Assembly: GCA_012845835.1 (NCBI GenBank)
Contig: JABAKD010000009.1
Span: forward strand, 6,909,413-6,973,412
Length of the DNA: 64,000 nucleotides
Direction of reading: 5' to 3'
DNA from: Undaria pinnatifida
Lineage: Eukaryota > Sar > Phaeophyceae > Laminariales > Alariaceae
The notes beneath the pieces were generated by a model that was not told the origin of the DNA, did not search any database, and worked only from the letters and a program-made list of their open reading frames with translations. Of this stretch, positions 52,376-62,818 are shown piece after piece; the stretch's first letter is position 1, and each line of letters opens with the position of its first letter. The position numbers and the translations under genes were made by a program.

Positions 52376-52700
52376 GCAGCTCGCCCGACAGGGTTGGGTT
52401 TGTCATACCTTGTTGGCGGCAGTGTCGGGTTACGGACGAGTAGCGATGTCGTCGTCGGTTGTATGTAGTCGACCCTCGCCAGCTCCTAGATGTCTGAGAG
52501 GGAGGGACGCTTGTGCAAGGGGTAGCACGCCCAAAAGTCGGGCGGCAGGACCGATGACTGGTCGATAGAGATGTAACGCATCATGGCGTGGCACGTCGTC
52601 TCAGCGTGCTGCTCTCGCTTCCAATCGGCAGGCGAATGGAATAACGTGTGAACCTCGTCTGAAAGATGTCCGAGGGCCCCCGCCGGGCCCGAATCCATAT
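52376..52700 (-). pseudogene. Gypsy pol linker upstream of integrase
   Basis: Minus frame peptides DEVHTLFHSPADWKREQHAE and ISIDQSSVLPPDFW (52486-52698) look like the linker that precedes the integrase zinc-binding domain in related elements. That resemblance is from memory and I cannot define domain borders. Confidence 0.4.
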
Positions 52701-53519
52701 TCTACAGCGAGGGTGCATTACCGGTTGCTGTCGCTGATCGTCGGCGCGTCGTCGACGACGGAGAGGCTGGAGCGCCAAGCAAGGGAGAGATGGACACAGT
52801 CGAACCAGTGGTCGCGGCGGAGTCCGTCTCCTGTGTAGAGCTCCTTGATAGAGGAGTCGGCTGTCGATGGGCGTCGCTGCAGCCAGAGCTTCTGCAGAGC
52901 CCGCGCCGCCCTCGATGGGTATGGTAAAAACCGAAGCGAAAACGATGTCAGCGGCAGTCAACATTGACCTGCGGCCGGTACAGCCGTCGATAGTGGCGAC
53001 GGAGGCAGAGACCCGAGCGACGAATCTTCCCGGGGGAGCAGAAAGGCCGTCAATCCTTACACGTGGGTCGTGTGTGCAAAAATCGTGAAATGCGGTAGAG
53101 GTGAGATGGAGCCCACCCAATGCAGCATATTCAGTGCGGAGCACGAGCCCACCCAAGACAGTGATTTCGGTGAGGGGCACGAGTCCAACTAAAGCAGCGC
53201 GTTCGGTGCGGGGCACGAGTCTACCCAAAACAGTCCTTTCGGTGCGGGGCACGAGTCCACCCAAACCGACCCCTGGGACCGGCGAAGAGAGAGCGCGCAG
53301 GTCGCCGGTTCGTAGGAGGTATATATCGCTATCTCCAAAGGGATTGAGGCTTGTCAACCCCACGGTGTTGAAACTTGTCAAGCCATTGTAGTCATACTCC
53401 GTAGCAGGCTCTGGCAAGCGGGCCAGATAAATCAGCGACACCGGTGGCGCTGCCTTTGCGGTACTCGAGTGTGCAATCGAACGCGGTGACGAACTCAAGC
53501 TTCCCCTGGACTCGTGCAT
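52701..53519 (-). pseudogene. Gypsy-internal frame of unknown nature with 12-residue repeats
   Basis: Part of a 312-codon minus-strand frame. It holds LGGLVPRTER-type repeats (DNA array at 53111-53268) and otherwise Ala/Arg/Pro-rich text. It occupies the place where reverse transcriptase and RNase H should be, but no YxDD-like or RNase H motif is visible in any minus frame I read. Confidence 0.4.
53111..53268 (-). repeat. 36-bp minisatellite encoding LGGLVPRTER-like units
   Basis: About four and a half units of GTGCGGGGCACGAGTCCACC followed by a variable half. The in-frame 36-bp unit keeps a 12-residue peptide period. The core, read on the minus strand as GGTGGACTCGTGCCCC, resembles the LL1 motif TTGGGTGGGCTCGTTCCCC. 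Confidence 0.85.
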
Positions 53520-53866
53520 TGAGGGTCCCTACTTTGACAATGCTCTCCTGTGCCTTGTGGCCGGAGGATATGCAGAAATTTGCTCCCCACAGTACCCTCG
53601 GAAGCGTTTAGAGCCCAAACAATGCTACCGGTCCCCAAATGTTTAGGAATCCAGTGCCTCTCCGAGTCCAGCGTTGCTCGACTGATGTACGCGATTTTCA
53701 TAGCGAACGAAACGTCGTCCAGTGTCACAGTACCCCCGACGAAACAGGGGCCGTGTTCTGACGTCGCAAGGCGAGGACCGACGCCAGAAGCTATCTCTAA
53801 ATCTTCACGGCTTTTAGTTGGCCAACACGCCCGAGAAATAGGTCGGAAACTCCGAAGGGGAAGCAT
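53520..53866 (-). pseudogene. Gypsy-internal segment, unknown domain
   Basis: Minus frame with FVGGTVTLDDVSFAMKIAYI, HWIPKHLGTGSIVWALNAS and SKFLHILRPQGTG. The TLDDVSFAMKIAYI and W-P-HLG text looks like real decayed protein, possibly near the protease, but I cannot assign it. Confidence 0.35.
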
Positions 53867-54486
53867 TGCGAATGCTGGCCGCTGTTAACGGCCCGGGCGC
53901 GGCGCGGACGAGATTTCTTGGTTCTTGCAGTCGCAGTGCAGGTGCGGAACCGATTGGGCGAGGTCGGGTGCGCTGACCCAGTCTCACTGTCGCGAACAGC
54001 TTCGCGAACGGCAAAACGTGCCTCACCGAGCTATTTTTTTCTCTCCACTGGCATGGGTTGTTGACCCTGGGATAATCCGCCCGGAAACCAATGCCTCACA
54101 CTGGGTCCAGAGGGCTGGGTTCAGCCAGAAGCTTGTTGACAGAGCTCAAAAAGGTGTTTTTTTATGGCTTTATTCTGCGTGAATTTGGCGTAGGTGCCAG
54201 ATAACACGGCATTTTGCCTCTCCTTGTCCCCAACACCGGAGTCAAAGTTGCGCACGCCTCGACCGATGCGTTTGCGTGTGCTTGGACTAGGCGACGACAT
54301 GATGAGCCCCATTGCTCGATGGTCTTGGAAAAGCCTGGTCTTTTCGGCCATCATGTCTGCTCCGCGCAAGAATATGGTACGTCGTCCACGACAAACGACG
54401 AAGGAAACCACGGTGGAAAATAGGATAGGGGCTGCCAGAACAACACCACTTTGTCTGTGGAGTATTCGAGAGGAGGGTCAAAAACC
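53867..54486. other. Unassigned interior of the Gypsy region
   Basis: No recognised domain on either strand. Confidence 0.3.
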
Positions 54487-55110
54487 GTTGGAATTTGGGC
54501 CTGCAATGTCCACGTCCGGGAACACCAGGCCTCGGGAGCACAACGTGAATCCGAACCCGTGGTTTCTCGCGTTGGGTTTTCTTTGCTCGTTGGCGGAAAA
54601 ACGCGAGGATCCGCCCTTACTGCGCCCGAAATATGGCAAAAACCTACGCTACCAACCCGTCGGTAGCCTCGTTGGACATTTGGGTCTGTAATATCCCATT
54701 CTGGGAACACCAATACTCGGCTCCTTGGGCCTGTAGTGTCCCCTTGCGGGAAAGCCAGGCCTCGGAAGCATGATGAGAGTCCTAACCAGTGGTTGCTCGT
54801 CTCGGGTTCTCCTTACACGCTGGCGGAAAATCGTAAGAAGTCGCCCCCACTGCGCTAAAAAGAGAGTCCAACACCGACGGTGCCAACCCGTCGGTAGCCT
54901 CGTTGGACATCTGGGTCTGCAATGTCCCCCCCTGGGAACATCAGCCCTCGGGACTTTGGGCCTGTACTGTCCCCCTCAGGAACATCAGGCCTCGGGAGCA
55001 CGACGCGAGTCCGAACCCACGGTTGCTCGCATCGTGACCTGTTTTCTCGTTGGCGTATAATCGCAAGAAAACTGCTCTAACTGCGCCCGAAGGGTCAGGG
55101 GCTCTAAGCT
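54487..55110. repeat. Three tandem units of ~230 bp
   Basis: TTTGGGCCTGCAATGTCC, TTGGGCCTGTAGTGTCC and TTTGGGCCTGTACTGTCC start units at about 54494, 54725 and 54955. Each is followed by GGGAACA-CAGGCCTCGG, CCGAACCC-CGGTTGCTCG, CGTTGGCGGAAAA and ACCAACCCGTCGGTAGCCTC-type blocks. The spacing of 231 and 230 bp is regular. Confidence 0.8.
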
Positions 55111-55817
55111 GTTTCTGCCTGACGAGAGGCGCGATTCTTCCCTAAATTTCGGGAAAAGCGTCCAGCTGATCAGTATGGAGGCCGTGGCGCCACCACTGGC
55201 CCGTCGCGCAGTGTCGGATCTTTTTCCTGTGCTTTTGGGGCAGACGTAGCTCCAAACACGTGGGTTAGCGTGTTAAAATACCAAGCAGGGCCCGTAGACC
55301 CCGTGGACGTCTTCTTGAGCGGGGCTCGGGTGGCAATAAGAGTTTTGACCGAAGAGGCTCTTTTCTGTTAGGCCTCTTAGAGAAGGGAGACAAGGTAGCT
55401 AATCTTGTCGACTACTCCTTGATGGAAAAAAAAAACAGAGCGCCCGCTACTATCGCGAGCAAACACTGGATCGAGCCTCGGAAAATATCTCGGTGTTTTA
55501 GTGTTGGCCTTCCCACAGCTCAAACCGACCGCCACCTCGTGGTCAGAAAAAGTGTTTAAGGGTCGGCCGTCCCACACCTCAAACTGACCGCCACCGCCTG
55601 GTCAGGGAGAGGGGGGGATGAACACGTTCGCGTAAAAAGGCGACGCGCCGTCACCGCAGCTATATTGCTGCGCGACGCGTGCCTGGGGGGGAACGCGCAA
55701 AGCGCAGGCTCCCGTGCCATGGGTATGGGGGCGGCGTTTGGAGCGCGTACCTCCATTGCTGAGTTTATGCCGCGGCTGAGGGAAACGGCACTGGAAGCGC
55801 GGTTCCCGTCGCCGAAC
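55111..55817. other. Unassigned interior with short duplications
   Basis: CTCAAACCGACCGCCACCTC and CTCAAACTGACCGCCACCGC near 55520 and 55580 show a local ~60-bp duplication. From 55740, GGAACG-CG-TGAAAGCGCG-type units repeat into the next feature. No domain recognised. Confidence 0.35.
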
Positions 55818-56711
55818 TCAGACCATGACCGAGGGGAACGTCGCTGAAAGCGCGTGTTCTCGCCGTCGAAAACAAAAAACATGGCTGGAGGGAACCACGT
55901 TCGAAGCGCTAGTTCCCGCCGCCGGTTCTACGCCGTGAGAATCGTCCGCAGACGGTGTAGGAGCCCGTGTGCTCTTTGCAGAGGCAATCTGTGCTGCGTT
56001 ATTGGACAGGCTAGCAACAGAACACGAGCATCTTCTGAAACCACAAGAGGTGCCCCCCGACAGTGTTGTCGACGGTGCCGTACCGCCGTCGAGCTGTCGA
56101 TTGCCGTTACGGAATGTGCCAGGCTGGCGCGCGAGAGTATTTCCACCCTGGTTGTGGGCGGCTCCAAAGCGCATTCGGGGATCAGGAGCGGGGGCAGAAG
56201 AGGCGGGCGAGCGCGGGATACCACCATCATGATCCAACGTGTATGTGGTATCGTTGTGACAGTTTACCCGACCCTGATCGTGGTGGTACCCTCGCGATTG
56301 ACCTGAAAGATGGCGGCGAGTTTTCTTGTTGTTCGGGCGATAAGATTTATCGCCTCGGCGGTAGCAGACCATGTGTGTTTGTCAACGTCGGTGTGCGTCA
56401 TCTTCGCCAAGTTGATTAAGTTCAGGGTTTAAGCAGTCACTCGCAGTAATGAAAGCATGCCTGCAATGCTTGAAGGAATGGTTGTCTTCGTGGAAGTTGA
56501 GGCAAAGCCCCCGGTTTTCTCGGAGGCTATCAGCGCGAGGTGAAAGGAGGTCGCTCCAAAGGGAAGGGTCGTCTGTCTTAAACGAGGCGTTAACGGTGAA
56601 AACTTCTGCATAATGATGCTCTTCTAGAGGCCAGCAATTCGATGTGTGGTCAAGCCAGATGAATATTCGATGGGCATGACAGTTGAATGATGGCTCGATC
56701 CCGTCTGCCAC
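55818..56711 (-). pseudogene. Gypsy Gag C-terminal part with a broken zinc knuckle
   Basis: Two minus frames. The upstream one (56382-56711) ends in CLNFHEDNHSFKHC, which matches the CX2CX4HX4C knuckle except that Phe stands at the second Cys. The text continues ...SDCLNPELNQLGEDDAHRR. The next frame (55818-56372) has basic, Asn/His/Gln-rich text (YRRGDKSYRPNNKKTRRHL) typical of a Gag tail. The frame change between them and the lost Cys mark a dead copy. Confidence 0.6.
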
Positions 56712-57293
56712 GAAAGCGACTGGGACGGCACTCGGCCCTGGCCGCGCCCATGATCGACTGGCCGGGGCTCCGACGGGGCGGATGACGAAGCTCCCGTCGA
56801 AGAAACAGGCAGATGAAACAAGTGTTTCGCCGTTGACGGCAGGTGTCTTATTATGCGCTTAGTCACTAAAAGCCCACCATATAGCATCCAATGAGGCGTA
56901 TAACTGTGAGCCCGTAGCCTTCGAACCAGCAGGCATGAGAGCCGGAAATTGCTAATTCGCCGCCATCCGAACCAGCTCCAGTACCACATCCGTCCCCGGA
57001 GATAAAACACGCTCACTCCCCGTGGCGGTCGGCATAAGTACGCGAAACTCCCAACTGGAAAAAAAAAGGCGTGCCGTTACACAAAAGTATGCAACTTCGT
57101 GTAGCCCTTGTCCGTGTCAACAGTGTCGAAGTGCGTCATCGGCAGACTCAACAGGAGGGTGAAAGGCTCAGGCCCGGATGCTCCTCCTGACATGGCTCTT
57201 GAACCCTCTTGCCTGCTGTCACGGCCACCTCGCTGTGGTCGTCCGTGCTCGAGAACGAAGACGAGCGGGAGGAGGTTGACGAGCCGTCCCACG
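56712..57293 (-). pseudogene. Gypsy Gag capsid region, degenerate
   Basis: A minus frame at 56624-57016 and connected frames probably cover capsid sequence, as they sit between Gag pieces with the same orientation, but I see no diagnostic motif. Assignment is by position. Confidence 0.35.
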
Positions 57294-57831
57294 CTAAACA
57301 TCCTCTCGCGCCGTTCTTCCGCCCTCCGTTGCCTCCGCCAGAGCTGCGCCCAACTGCCCCGGTTGTTGGACCAACATTGCCCCTTCGGCGGCGCCGTCAG
57401 CTACACCACCACCCGATGCGCCTCCCCCGCCTCCACCACCGCTGTCACCCTCGCGGCGGTGGTGATGGTCGCCACTCCCACCATTTTTGCTGCCACCCCC
57501 ACGGTTGCGGTCCCCGCGGTCGCGACTGTCGCTGCGTCGCTGTTCCCCCGGTTGCGTTCCGCCAACTCTTTCTCCGGGGTTCGGCCAGAACACGGGGTCG
57601 GGGGCCTCGTCGTGGGCCATCAGCAGGGCCTTGACGAGGGCAAGGGTCGGGGCGGCTCTCGTCTGTCCGGCATAGGGCGTAAAATTCATGCGAGTTCAGG
57701 CCGCTTCTACTGAAAGGGGGTCCACTTGCCACGACGCCGGCCTCTCTGACGTGAGGAGGGCGGAGGCAGTTTACACCACCGCGGTCGCCAACGCTGGGGA
57801 GAACTCTACCGTGGGTGCAGGCGCCATGCAC
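57294..57831 (-). pseudogene. Gypsy Gag middle part, frameshifted
   Basis: Overlapping minus frames carry FYALCRTDESRPDPCP and NFTPYAGQTRAAPTLALVKALL, then an Arg/Asp/Gly-rich stretch (RDRGDRNRGGG) and a Gly-rich run. The change of frame near 57690 shows at least one frameshift. Confidence 0.45.
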
Positions 57832-58480
57832 GCGATGCTGCCCTTGAAAAAAGCGGTGTCCCCGGGTCGTGGTCGCTGGGGTAGCTCCTGCCGCAGCAGA
57901 CGCAAAAGACTGCGCGAGGGCTTGTTGCGCCCTCTACACTAACATAGACGCCTCCCGCGCAGCGGTCTTCGCCTGCTCGATATCTCCGTCAAACCAACGT
58001 CGGCGTGCTTCACGCCGGAGAATCATCTGGTTGCCGTCGTCGAGCGCCCGCTGGGCCCGTGCCGCCGCATATGCTAAGTCCAAGGGGCGGGCATGGGCGC
58101 CCAGGTCCCGGGAGCCATGGGGGTGGCGCTCTGCCGAGCGCGGAGAGCCCACGTGGCGAAGGTCGTGCCCTGTCGAGGGCGGGCGGGGGGGGACTGGTGG
58201 CGCCCCCCCAGGGCTGGCGAGAGCTGGCGCCGAGACGCCCCAGAGTCCGGTAGAGATTGGTCCGCCTTGTTCTCTGCGCGAACCGGCGAGTCGACCCTCT
58301 GGGTTGGTGGGTCCGGGTGGTCCGACTTCTGTCTCGTCACCGGAACCCGCCTCCGGTGATTCCCCCCGTCTCGAGTCGCGGGATCTCGAGCGAGCTCTCC
58401 TTGTCTCGTGGGCACCAGGTTGGGGTGCGTAGAAGACCTCAGCCTGCCCCGAATAGCCCGCTTCCTCACTAGTAGACATG
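57832..58480 (-). pseudogene. Gypsy Gag N-terminal part
   Basis: Begins with ATG at 58478-58480 (MSTSEEAGYSGQAEVFY), then an Arg/Ser/Gly/Pro-rich segment, and an Ala/Arg-rich helical-looking end (AYAAARAQRALDDGNQMI...RRRWFDGDIEQAKTAAREAS). A stop at 57934 ends the frame and related text continues in another frame. No conserved Gag fold is identifiable; the call rests on position, composition and orientation. Confidence 0.5.
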
Positions 58481-58640
58481 TTGTTGCTTGTTGTCTGTAG
58501 GGAGGACAGCGGAAGGAGGGCGTGTGGGGGGAGGTGGTGGGATGGGAACGAGACGTTAAGAGCTATGGAGACAGATATTTTGCTGCAAGTAGATGTATAT
58601 CTGTGTTTCAGCAAACAGCAAGACATGGGCCTCGACTCCG
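58481..58640 (-). other. Leader immediately upstream of Gag
   Basis: C/T-rich on the minus strand, no recognisable primer site. Confidence 0.3.
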
Positions 58641-61350
58641 TCCAGCATCAGTGATGGTAGCAGCCACGCCAACTAGCCGTATAAAAGGGGGACATCGGTG
58701 AGAAGTATACCATCCACAAAAACCGCAAAATAAGAGCAGCGCCCAGTCTGATCGTAGGGTATACGGGTAATGCCCGCACGAACCGCAGTAAAAGCGACCA
58801 AAAATGGGCAACATTGACCCTAATCACAGTAAAAGCGACCAAAATTGGGCAACATTGACCCTAACCGCAGTGCAGGGGGTGCACCACAGTAAAGGTACGT
58901 CTGCACCCATCGCACTTAAACAGGCAGCATTTAACCCAGGTGCGGTGTAGGGGGGTAGCACAGTAAAGGGTCGCCCAACACGCCAACGTTCATCGGACGA
59001 AAACGGGCAGCGTTTAACCTAGGTGCAGTGTAGGGGGGGAGCACAGGAAAAAATCGCGCCGCCGACCGTATAAAAAAACGGGCAACATGGTAGCACAGTA
59101 GAGGATCGTGCCGCCAACCGTATAAAGAAACGGGCAGCATCCGCCCCAACAGGTGGGGGTGGCACAGTAGAGGGTTGTGTAGGTGCCAATCAGGGGACAA
59201 GGTCAGTACAACCCTTGAACAAAGTAGTTTTCCCACCGACCGCACTATAGGGGGATGGTCGCGCCTACAGCAGTGCTGCTCGCCGCATTATCGTTGCTGT
59301 GCCCATAGGTACCAACCGCACGAAGAAAGGGAGTATAACCCCCGAACAAGGCAGTTTCCCCACCGTCCGCGCTATAGGGGGACGATCGCGCCTACAGTAG
59401 TGCTGATTGCTGCAAGATTGCTCCTATGACCACGGGTGACGACAACACCAACCGCCTTAAAAAGGGTAGTATAATACCAAGACCAGCTGTAGAAAAGGTG
59501 TGTACGCCCGCAGCCGAATAAAAAGGCTGTGCCCCAAGCACCGCATCAAACGGGCTGATCCCCACTTGCACTAGCCGCAAAGTGCAGTATCTCCGCGAAC
59601 TGTAGTAAACGCTCTGTAACAGGCAGTAGCTGTCCGAATATGTGCAAAGAAAACAAATTGCCAGCATAGACCCTAGCAGCATTGTGAAGGGCAGCACATG
59701 TACTAACAGCAGCAGAAAGGCAGCATTTGCGCCAAAAGTAGAGTGCTCAGTGTCTCCTCCAACTGCAAACCGCATTGCAACGGACAGTATCCGTCGTGAC
59801 AGCTGCAAAAAAAATGCAGCATCTATCCTAGCAGCATTGTGGAAGGGCAGCCCATGTACCGACAGTAGAAAGACGGCCTAACGCCTGGACAGCAAAAACA
59901 AATCCGTACCACACCAACCGCACTAAAGGGACAATTGCGTCGACAGCAGTGCAGAGTGCCGCACTATCGAAGCTGTGCCCATACAAAAAGTGGCATTAGC
60001 CCCACGTACCCATAAATGGTGGAATATATGGCATCGCACACGCCGACACCCTTGCCCAAAAGCCCGAACAGAGTTTCAGCGTTCACTAAATTCAAGTTCT
60101 AGTCACGGGAGGACCAAGACGAAAAAAACTCTCGAATCGAAGTTGCAAGGAGCACTCGCACAGCAGCGAAGGGTGTCAGAGCTGCAGTGCTGTAACTGTG
60201 GACGCTGGGGCAGTGAAGAGTCGAGCTATGTGATGGACGGGCAGGAGCAAAGTAGGCGGCTCGGCTGCTGTAAAGTGATTTCTACAGCAGGGAATCCGGC
60301 GGTATGTGGCATGTATTGACAACGAGCCCATTATGCTGCACTGTAGTTGGTACCGCTGCGAACATGATGGTGGTTGAAGCTACGTGACGCAGTGGAACGC
60401 TGTTGTTCGCGAAGATCGGGGAGGGGTCCGGGTGGCGTCAAATTATTAGCTGTACTATTTTCAGCAGAAAGGGAGCACAGCAGTTTGTTCGACGCGCAAG
60501 ACGGATCGACGTATGTACTGAAACCCATACCATAACGCGTGTACTGGAAAAATTGCCAATGGAGAAAGCCCAACATTGCACGAGCACCGTCTGTTGCTTC
60601 CCAGGGAGGAACACAAGGAAGGAGCCCCGACATGAGCTCCTAAAGCACGGTGCCCATAGTCCAAGAGGGTCCCGCGAAGGTCGGTCTGGTCCCGTCAGCA
60701 AAGGTGTATGCAGGCCGATGGGTTCTCTCAGCAAGGGAAGTCCCCGTCGATGGTCCTTCAAAGTTTTGATTCCAGTATGCTAGTCCGTGGCGCGTCATGC
60801 ATATGCCTCGGCTCCGAAGCGAACGAAAAGTACAGGTCGACGGGCGATCTTGGGATTGTGCAGGCAGCTCGCGAAGATGTGCAGTGCAACATGCTGGCTG
60901 AGCGCGGAGCGAACAAGTCTGATGGGTGGGGCTTGGGCAGTTCAGCTGCGGAGTGGTCCATGCGACCAGCTGGCGGGGAACTGATGCGACCTAAAGCCGA
61001 GACGAGGAGTGTGCTCCTGATACATGGGGTTTGGGCAGTTCCGCTGCGGAGTGGTCCATGTAACACAGCTGCCGGAGAACTGATGCGACCAAAAGCCGAG
61101 ACGAGGAGTGTGCTCCGAACAGCAGTGTCATCCGCACGTAGTTGGAAGGTGTCGTCCGTGTGGTACGTGCCCGGCGAACAACAGGAGCGGTCCCTGCTAT
61201 CTCAGTGCTGTTGTGGTCGCCGTTGGAGGAGGAAGGGCGCTCCCTCCATTGAGAAGCCACCCGTGAAGGAACAGGGGTTGTAGGCTCGATGGAAAACAAA
61301 AGCAAATCGCTACCAAAAACAGCTATCGGAGAGATTGGAGGAACGCTGCA
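58641..61350. repeat. Quasi-tandem repeats upstream of the Gypsy gag
   Basis: Several local arrays: CAGTAAAAGCGACCAAAA with GGGCAACATTGACCCTAA (58786-58870, ~50-bp period); CACAGTA-AGGGTCG / CGTATAAA-AAACGGGCAGCA units (58900-59170); a ~128-bp pair starting ACAACCCTTGAACAA and ATAACCCCCGAACAA (59208-59465); and a 98-bp duplication (60927-61122). Composition is A/G-rich on the plus strand, pyrimidine-rich in element sense, like the LL1 interior. It could be the long leader of the minus-strand Gypsy element. A plus-strand frame of 191 codons (60708-61283) spans the 98-bp duplication and is not called as a gene. Confidence 0.55.
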
Positions 61351-62818
61351 CAATAGCAAGTCTAGCCTAAGACGACGCCATACTGCAAAAAGTGGCCCAA
61401 GAAAAACTACATAACATGAACATAACCCCCCTGCGGTTGCCTATTCCATTTGTAACCTCTCCGCCTCAGCCTTCCGCTGAATTCCGGCCCAGGGTCAGAG
61501 GGGGTGGTTAATACATGTCAATACCCCCGTTTTCACTTCTACCGGCCTTGAGGCACTCGCACGACTGACTCTATATCCAAATTCGTCACGGACAAAAATA
61601 GTTCAGGCCGCTTTTTTTGCGTAGCGTAGCTTAGCTTACGTTCCATTTCTCGGACTCGTATCGCACCAGTAAAACACCTCGTGAGAGAGCTCAAGACCGG
61701 CAAGGAGCGAGGGAATAACTCGCGCGAGTGACTCCGGGAGCGACTGCAAACAAAGGCCCCCAATAAACGGGACCTCCCCTTCGTGTCCGAGGTATTTCGG
61801 GGAATCTGACGTCCCAACCCGGTCTATGAGCCAGCGGTCTATTTAGGTAGAGCGTACAGTAGATCGCAAAGCATTCCATCCCAACAATCTTGAGGCAAAG
61901 TGTAGTCAATAATAGTAAATATTAAATACCTTCTTCAGTAGTGGTTAACGAGACAAGCCGGTCAGAAATATGTTCCGGCGCAAAACTGCTAGAACCTCTG
62001 TCGTAGTCCGCGTATTTTAGCATCGCAATTATTGTGATCCCGCTTTTAGGTAGTATTTTCCTTGCCCCTGAAAATCGTGGGTGGGGTGTTGTAGATATTT
62101 TGAGTAAAATATCGCCAGTCATATATATGCTACACGTGCACCGATTATCTCACCAGGTGGTGTGCTTGGTTGGAACCATGAGACTGTCTGCGGTTAAGGC
62201 GGCGTTCTGCTGTTGTTGGCCTTTCTACAACTTCTCGGAAGCAGCGGCGAGAGCAGCACATCCATCCCGCTCGGTGAGTTTCAATCGTTTCGTCTAACAT
62301 ACCACGCGAGCTGTGCCTTGCACGTCAGTAGCGAACATGCTACGCGATACATCTCCAGGTACCTTTGTAACACGCAAGATAACACCCCCTGAGACGAAAT
62401 TTCGAGCCGATATTTTCTCCAACTAACTAAACGGGGGCACAAACAATGAAATTGGCGGCCTTGAGGAAGATAAAAGTCTAGTCGACGCTTATCGTTGTTT
62501 GCACCCTCCACGCTGTCGATGCAAATCAGCCTCGAAATGCAACACGAGTGTCACGCGCGAGCCTCGACTCTACGTAATCGTGGGTCGTAATCGCGAATGC
62601 AATGTTTGTTTCGCGACAAGTGCACCGGCATGGTAAGAAAAATTGGCAAGTACTACTTTCGCCTCCAAGCGGTTGACTGAGGTACAGGTCGGTTGGCGCC
62701 AGTGGCCTACACTCGGGGTAGTAAACATTTGGCTATAATAGTACTGCTGTAACTGTTGGTCGGGCCAGTTGCGTTTTAGTACAAACCCACTCCACTTCAG
62801 AGGCATGGTTTGGTATCA
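61351..62818. other. Unassigned spacer
   Basis: No LTR matching 49195-49463 is found here, although a 5' LTR would be expected beyond the leader. A TGGCGTCGTC-like string (inverse, about 61363-61378) resembles a primer site but has no supporting LTR end. Small frames lack domains. Confidence 0.3.

Noticed and set aside
60708-61283. 191-codon plus-strand frame
   Set aside because: It spans a 98-bp tandem duplication and lies in a repeat field. No domain, and opposite to the Gypsy sense.
61363-61378. Primer site of the Gypsy element (inverse TGGCGTCGTC)
   Set aside because: The adjoining sequence does not match the end of the 49195-49463 LTR, so there is no structural support.
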